From positions 2,294,001-2,358,000 of the forward strand of contig JAJTUP010000001.1 in NCBI GenBank assembly GCA_021399435.1: a stretch of 64,000 nt of DNA, given 5' to 3'. This DNA comes from Diaporthe sp. PMI_573. Its lineage: Eukaryota; Ascomycota; Sordariomycetes; Diaporthales; Diaporthaceae. Every line of letters begins with the position of its first letter. The stretch's first letter is position 1. Under the pieces are notes generated by a model. It was given only the letters and a program-made list of their open reading frames with translations. It searched no databases and was not told the origin of the DNA. This document shows positions 59,338 to 64,000 of this stretch, in pieces. A program made the position numbers and the translations under genes.

Positions 59338-60514
59338 TCACCTGATTGTTCCATCATTGCTTTCGCCCTGTGGAATCAACTGGAACTCGGGCTGTCCGGT
59401 GTACACTTTACTCAAACTCTGCGGAGCCTGAACCGCAGCACTGTTGTAAGAGTTGTAATACCGCGGCTCGGCATCGGCCGCAGGAGTGGTAGCCTCGCTG
59501 AGGTCTTGATACGTGCTCTGCGAGCCCGCGGGTTCAAGCATGTGGGTGTTTTTCGTGTGATTGCGTCTTTTTGCCTCATTCAAATGCCGTTGATGTTTGT
59601 GCCGGCTCTTCTCGCCGTCGCGGGTCGATTTGTCTTGGAACAACATGCCAACCCGAGGCACTACTCTTGCGGAAGCAAAGGAAGTCGGGCCCTGCAGTCG
59701 CTGTTAGTTGTGTTTCTTACAGTCACCGTGGCTAAACCGCGAAACATCTCTACCGCCCTCGAAGAAGCCTTACTTGGGTAGGTGAGTAATAACTCGGAGT
59801 TGAGTCCGGGCTTGCCTCATATTTCTGGTAGTCACTTGGATGATCGCCCACAACCAAGGTGTTGCGGGTTGAATTTGTATAGCCTCCATGGCTGAGCCCT
59901 AATCTCCCCGTAGTCTCAAACGGGTCTGCGAAGGAGTTTGTGTGATTTGATATCACCATCGGTGGCGCAGGTCTCGGAGCCATTTTCATCAATGGTGAAG
60001 AGTCTGCACCATTGGCCTATTCGGAAGTCGAGCCAGTAACAGTCGCGGGGTGAGAGTATGGCCAATCTCTCGTCTCGCCGATGGTTTCCCCTCCAAAGTT
60101 TGTCGGGTTATAGGAAGACAGAATGGTTATACCGTAACCATCGTCGTATTCCTGTACCTGCGGCTGATAGCCAGTCTTGAAATATTTGACCGAATCTCGC
60201 AGTCGTCGCACAGGATCTCCAAGCGGCGACAGAGAACCTTCTGTATTCCTGTTCCTCTTCATACCAAAAAGTCCAAGGAGACAGTAAAACTGATCGTTAT
60301 GGTGTGTCGTTCGGCGGCCGAGAATCCAGCTCCTCTTCTCGAACGTCGGCACCGCATTCAGGGGCCTGTTGTGGATGAGGACGTCGGCGTCTATGCCTGA
60401 AATCCTAGAGACAAGGCCACAGAGCTTATCCTTAGTTCCACGAAATCTCCAATCACGATCGTAGTACCTCAAATTGCGCGGCGCTATCAGCTCCTGGACA
60501 AACGTTATGTCCAT
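59338..60514 (-). pseudogene. Broken HET-domain (heterokaryon incompatibility) gene
   Basis: The frame from 60514 shows the second half of a HET domain: VQELIAPRNLRYYDRDWRFR, LCGLVSRISGIDADVL, RSWILGRRTTHHNDQFYCLL. HET proteins trigger cell death when genetically different hyphae fuse. The usual start of the domain is missing and the Arg-Gly-Trp-Thr before Leu-Gln-Glu is changed. A TAG at 60017-60019 interrupts the frame, which otherwise continues in the same phase to a plausible intron (59692-59773, CTAAC branch site) and a last exon 59338-59691. The part after the HET half is polar, Ser/Thr/Tyr/Pro-rich and of unknown origin. It may be a fusion with another gene's tail. Loss of the domain start plus the stop argues for a pseudogene. 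Confidence 0.55.
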
Positions 60515-60707
60515 GAGTATGGTTGGTTTAAATCAAATGAAATAAAAGGTATTCTGCATTGTTAAGAGGAAGTGGCCCCAATGGAAGGCCTAACGGTAAT
60601 AAAACAGGCAGTTGGCCAAGTGGCTTCAGTTAATGGACTATTGTAAACACAGGCACTAACCACCAACAACATAAAAGACGAATATGAGAAACACAAAATA
60701 GTAAACA

Positions 60708-60739
<32 letters not shown>

Positions 60740-61424
60740 ATAGGAAATATAATTTATAATAAAGATAAGTAAAGAAGAAAATCATGTAGTGATTTTCTTT
60801 TATATTCTTTTAATTTTGTTAGTTAGGCTTCTTTAGTATGTTCTCAGTTATCCTTGATCAGGTTCTGCGACGCTCGAATTCCGGAATACAGAAACGGGAG
60901 ACGGAATACAGGCAGGGACGAGTACCGTGCACGTCCACACAATGTGTATGCCACAGAGGGTTGCTACTGTTCAACCATATGCACCTCTTTCAAAGTTTTG
61001 TTGATGTTTGTGTCACTACTGCAGCAGGGCGACCTTCGGCCCTGCTTATGATGATGCAGGTCATGCCCTAGCCAGGAGTATGGCCTGCTCTTTTGCAACC
61101 AGCTGAAGGTAGCATACTGAGCCGCCATATTCATTCAAGTGGCGTACATGTGGCTCCTTTCCTGCAACTGGAATATATGTGGCTTGTATAGGTATACATA
61201 CCACTCACCAGATATCTGGCGATACTCCAAGTACCCACTTATCCCTAGGTAGGACCTTGGAATTTGTTGCTACAAGCAGTCCAACCGAGCCGGCCACGAG
61301 AGTCACTGTCAGAAGCTGCCTAAATCATATCGTGTTGCTGACCAGGGCCGCCACGAGGTGGTAGTATGCTATCAGCGTCACAAATGCGGTCACCCAATTC
61401 TCAATCTTGTCCCGGTCTCGAGTA
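60515..61424. other. AT-rich gap, 910 bp, right border of the accessory region
   Basis: No gene seen. Around 60540-60840 it is strongly AT-rich and contains the AAAATGG repeat. Towards 61400 it becomes the 3' region of the adenylosuccinate lyase gene. Confidence 0.5.
60710..60739. repeat. AAAATGG tandem repeat
   Basis: Four consecutive 7-nt AAAATGG units followed by a degenerate one, in AT-rich DNA. Confidence 0.85.
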
Positions 61425-63192
61425 TCAGACATTAAGCTCCGTAGTTCCCGACTTCTCAAACACGGCCCTGTATTGCTGGATCTTTTTCTCTGCTATGCCT
61501 TCTGGGCCACAGTAACGTTCCACAATTTCAACACTTCGGCCAATGTACAGCTCAGGCCTCAGCATGTCGTCGAGATCAGCCCAGATAGGCTGGAAGAACT
61601 CAGTAGTCTTGATCCTCTCTATGAGATCATTCGGCTTGCCCTCGAGCTTCACGACACGGGCAGCTTGATGCGACAAGACGCGGATCTGCTCGTGGGCTTC
61701 CTGTCTGGAAATCCCCTGGGCACAGAGCTTCATGATGATGTTTTCCGCGCACATAAAAGGCAGTTGCTCCTGAACACGCGAGGCAATCACCTTGGGGTAA
61801 ATAACCATGCCGTCGGTGATATTGTCCAGGCTGCCAACGATAGCGTCGGCCAGGAGGAACATCTCCGGCAAGTCCATCCTGCGGACGGCGCTGTCGTCCA
61901 GTGAGCGCTCCATCCATTGCGCCGCGAGCGTGTTTGCGGTAGTTGCCTGCTTGGAGAGGAGCTCTCGGGCGAGGCTGGAGACCCTCTCTGAGCGCATCGG
62001 GTTTCTCTTGAAGGGCATGGCACTTGACCCCACCTGTTTGACTTCGAAGGGCTCCTCCGCTTCCTGCCACGAGGCGAGATGGCGGACATCTCCGGCAATC
62101 TTTTGCGCCGTAGCACCAAGGCCGCAGATGGCATTGGCGACGAGCAGGTCAACCTTGCGGGTGTACGTTTGCGTCGACACGTCATAGCATGCGGCAAAGC
62201 CGATCTTCTTGCACAATAGTGCGTTCAGCTGGTCACACTTGGAGCCGTCGCCGCCAAAAATCTCGAGGAACGAAGCTTGAGTTCCTGTAGTTCCTTGTGC
62301 ACCTGGCATGGCATGTTATTCAGTCTCTCGCTGTCTGATGCACCATGGTACATTGCGGCTTACCTCGAAGCAGCAACCCATTGCGAACGTGAGCGATGCT
62401 CTCAAGGTCGAAAACGAGATCTTGGGCCCATTGAGCGGCCCGCTTCCCCACTAGACGTAAATCAGCACCCTGTCTTACGGGTTTGTACTACATCTGGAAA
62501 GGAGCCATGCTTTCGGCATACCTGTAATCAGTTGAGCTGGCAAGCGAATGGTCAGCGGATGTTCTACCAATTTGCTGGTGGCGGGTAAAAAGAATACCTG
62601 GCTGCAAATGCGTGTATGCGAGAGTGGGCGTTGCCTTCCATTCCCTAGCAAGCTTGCACAGGTTTGACACAACCTTGGCGAGTCTTGGAAGGAGATGGTC
62701 CATGGCATCACGCATGAGAATAAGCTCCGCATTGTCAGTTACGAAGCAGCTTGTCGCCTTGTTTTAACCCGTTAGCCTCGGTTGACAGAGACTTACGAAA
62801 ATTATCGGGAGCACCACACGAGACCGAGAATTGCAGCTTCAACTTACACCGTAATGGATGATACCAGCCGCGGCAGGCGCGACTGCTCCGAAGGCGTGGA
62901 CATGAGCCATGACGTCGTGTCGGCGGATCTTCTCCTCGGCCCTGGCAACCTCAAAGTCTTGGTCGGTTACTTCAAGGTGCTGCTTCATCTGCTCGAGCGC
63001 TTCGGTCGTGATGGTCTGGATACCAAGCTCTCTTTCGGATTCTGCAAGCAGCAGCCAAAGCCTGCGCCATTGCGAGTGGCGAGAGCGTTGCCCAAAGAGT
63101 CGCGCCATCTCTGGACTACAGTATCTCGTCGTCAACGACGTCTGATATGTATCGTAGGGCGACGGCCCGGCGTTTTTGCCATCGCTTGTCAT
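61425..63192 (-). CDS. ADE13: Adenylosuccinate lyase
   Basis: Exons on the minus strand, 62848-63192, 62598-62757, 62522-62536 (15 nt), 62364-62450 and 61425-62302, encode 494 residues. The enzyme catalyses two steps of purine synthesis: release of fumarate from SAICAR and from adenylosuccinate. The N-terminus PYDTYQTSLTTRYCSPEMAR is typical. Catalytic elements are visible: the His-bearing THLQPAQLITVGKRA (built from three exons), RGAQGTTGTQASFL, and the fumarate-lyase signature GSSAMPFKRNPMRSE around residue 295. The C-terminal part is complete to the stop at 61425. The 15-nt exon is needed to join THLQP to ITVGKRAAQW. It is a core gene and marks the end of the accessory stretch. Confidence 0.95.
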
Positions 63193-63532
63193 CTTATTTT
63201 TCGCTGTCGATGAGAGGTGGGGGGGGATAAAAAGGAAAACACAGAGTATCTATTGGCTGTGTCACGTACTGTGACACGATGGGTGGGGGTTGGTTGATTG
63301 GCATAAATTCTAGAGGGAGGAGGAAGCAGCTGGAGCTGGAGGCTGCAGTTGCACCCGCTGGCTGTGGGCTGTTCTGGCTCGGTCACGCGACTGGACACGT
63401 GACGCCGAATTGACTCATACCCCCCCCCCCTATCAAGGGAAATGTCCCCGCTTCGTGGATTACAGCCGGTGGGTTTCAACAAACTCTCCACCAAGGGTCT
63501 GATTGCGGTCTCTACAGGCACCCGTTTTCATC
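63193..63532. promoter_or_regulatory. Divergent promoter region ADE13/zinc-finger gene
   Basis: This is 340 bp between outward-facing starts. It contains the 7-mer TGACACG/CGTGTCA-like copies near 63272 and 63400 and a C homopolymer at about 63420-63430. No gene is seen. Confidence 0.5.
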
Positions 63533-64000
63533 ATGCCGTGCAATCTCAGCTCATCCGACGGCACACGTTCTTCTGTTGGCCGGAAAAGGAAGGGCGAGGG
63601 AATCCCGACAGGTGGTGACGTGGCAAAGCGTGTCTGTGTGACAGCAGTTACAGTTTCGCAGACCGAGAAACCCTCCGCCCCCGGCTCTCGCTATCAGTGC
63701 CCAGTTGCTAAAAGATTCGGTTGCAGCCTCAAGTTCAACAGCAAAACTGAGGCGAATGCTCATCGAGATGCCCAACACCCAGAACCTTTCCCCTGTCCAG
63801 TCGCATTTCATTATCGTTGCAAACGAAGCTTTGGCACTGCAGGTGCAGCAAACGAACATGCACGTCAGCACGGGTTGAGGTGGCTCTGTCCTGTCGCAGA
63901 CGAATTCAACTGCAAGGAAAGTTTTGTCCATGCACGCTCCGAAAGCGGCCGAATACACCCATGTCCCTCAGCTGAGATACCACTGCAACAAAATGTTCTA
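63533..64000 (+). CDS. 5' part of a zinc-finger-like protein gene, cut by the window end
   Basis: From the ATG at 63533 the frame stays open for 156 codons to the last base. After a basic lead (GRKRKGEG), at least three related units follow: YQCPVAKRFGCSLKFNSK with NAHRDAQH; FPCPVAFHYRCKRSFGTAG with EHARQH; and WLCPVADEFNCKESFVHA. A fourth may begin at HPCPSAEI. Each has aromatic-x-C-P-V-A, a second Cys 6-7 residues later, a Phe, and His residues at the end, so they look like variant C2H2 fingers. No stop or intron is apparent before the edge. DNA or RNA binding is likely but not shown; the family is not recognised. Confidence 0.65.
   Translation, partial: MPCNLSSSDGTRSSVGRKRKGEGIPTGGDVAKRVCVTAVTVSQTEKPSAPGSRYQCPVAKRFGCSLKFNSKTEANAHRDAQHPEPFPCPVAFHYRCKRSFGTAGAANEHARQHGLRWLCPVADEFNCKESFVHARSESGRIHPCPSAEIPLQQNVL

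Overview
The window is nuclear DNA from a filamentous ascomycete, most likely a Sordariomycete. Genes carry short GT-AG introns of about 53-170 nt with GCTGAC/GCTAAC-type branch sites, and the proteins (Hem25, Nop12, Dep1, Coa3, Pta1, Atg11, CENP-H, Nhp6, Rex2, bL9m) have typical fungal domain layouts. I cannot name the species. Nearly all genes are spliced, so the models below join exons by hand; every junction was checked for phase, but none has transcript support.

Region 1, about 1-39.8 kb, is a GC-rich housekeeping block. In order: the 3' end of a possible COG-complex gene (+); HEM25 mitochondrial glycine carrier (+); NOP12 (-) divergent from DEP1 (+); a tiny three-exon COA3 (-) divergent from PTA1/symplekin (+); ATG11 (-) divergent from CENP-H (+); a 5.2-kb gene-free, low-complexity stretch in front of NHP6 (+); an unnamed six-exon conserved gene (+); phosphoglucomutase (-); the oligoribonuclease REX2 (-); a Gfo/Idh/MocA oxidoreductase (+); a small secreted cysteine-rich protein (-); and mitochondrial ribosomal protein bL9m (-).

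Region 2, about 40-61 kb, looks accessory. It begins with a decayed hAT-type transposase relic and a perfect 26-nt palindrome. It then holds five genes that make a plausible cluster: a Dnf3/DnfC-type P4-ATPase lipid flippase (-), divergently paired with its obligatory CDC50/LEM3 subunit (+), a DHA1-type MFS transporter (-), a cytochrome P450 divergent from it (+), and a Zn2Cys6 regulator (+). On the right it ends in AT-rich, transposon-like DNA with a tRNA-like B box and a broken HET-domain gene. A complete two-subunit flippase beside a P450, an efflux pump and a local regulator is the most interesting feature of the window: it suggests a dedicated membrane-lipid or self-protection module tied to a small-molecule pathway.

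Region 3, about 61.4-64 kb, returns to core genes with adenylosuccinate lyase (-) and the 5' part of a zinc-finger-like gene (+) that runs off the window.

Several genes are hard to see by simple ORF reading because of very small exons: 8 nt in COA3, 14 nt in NOP12, 15 nt in adenylosuccinate lyase, and 7 nt in the MFS gene, where the downstream intron uses a GC-AG donor.
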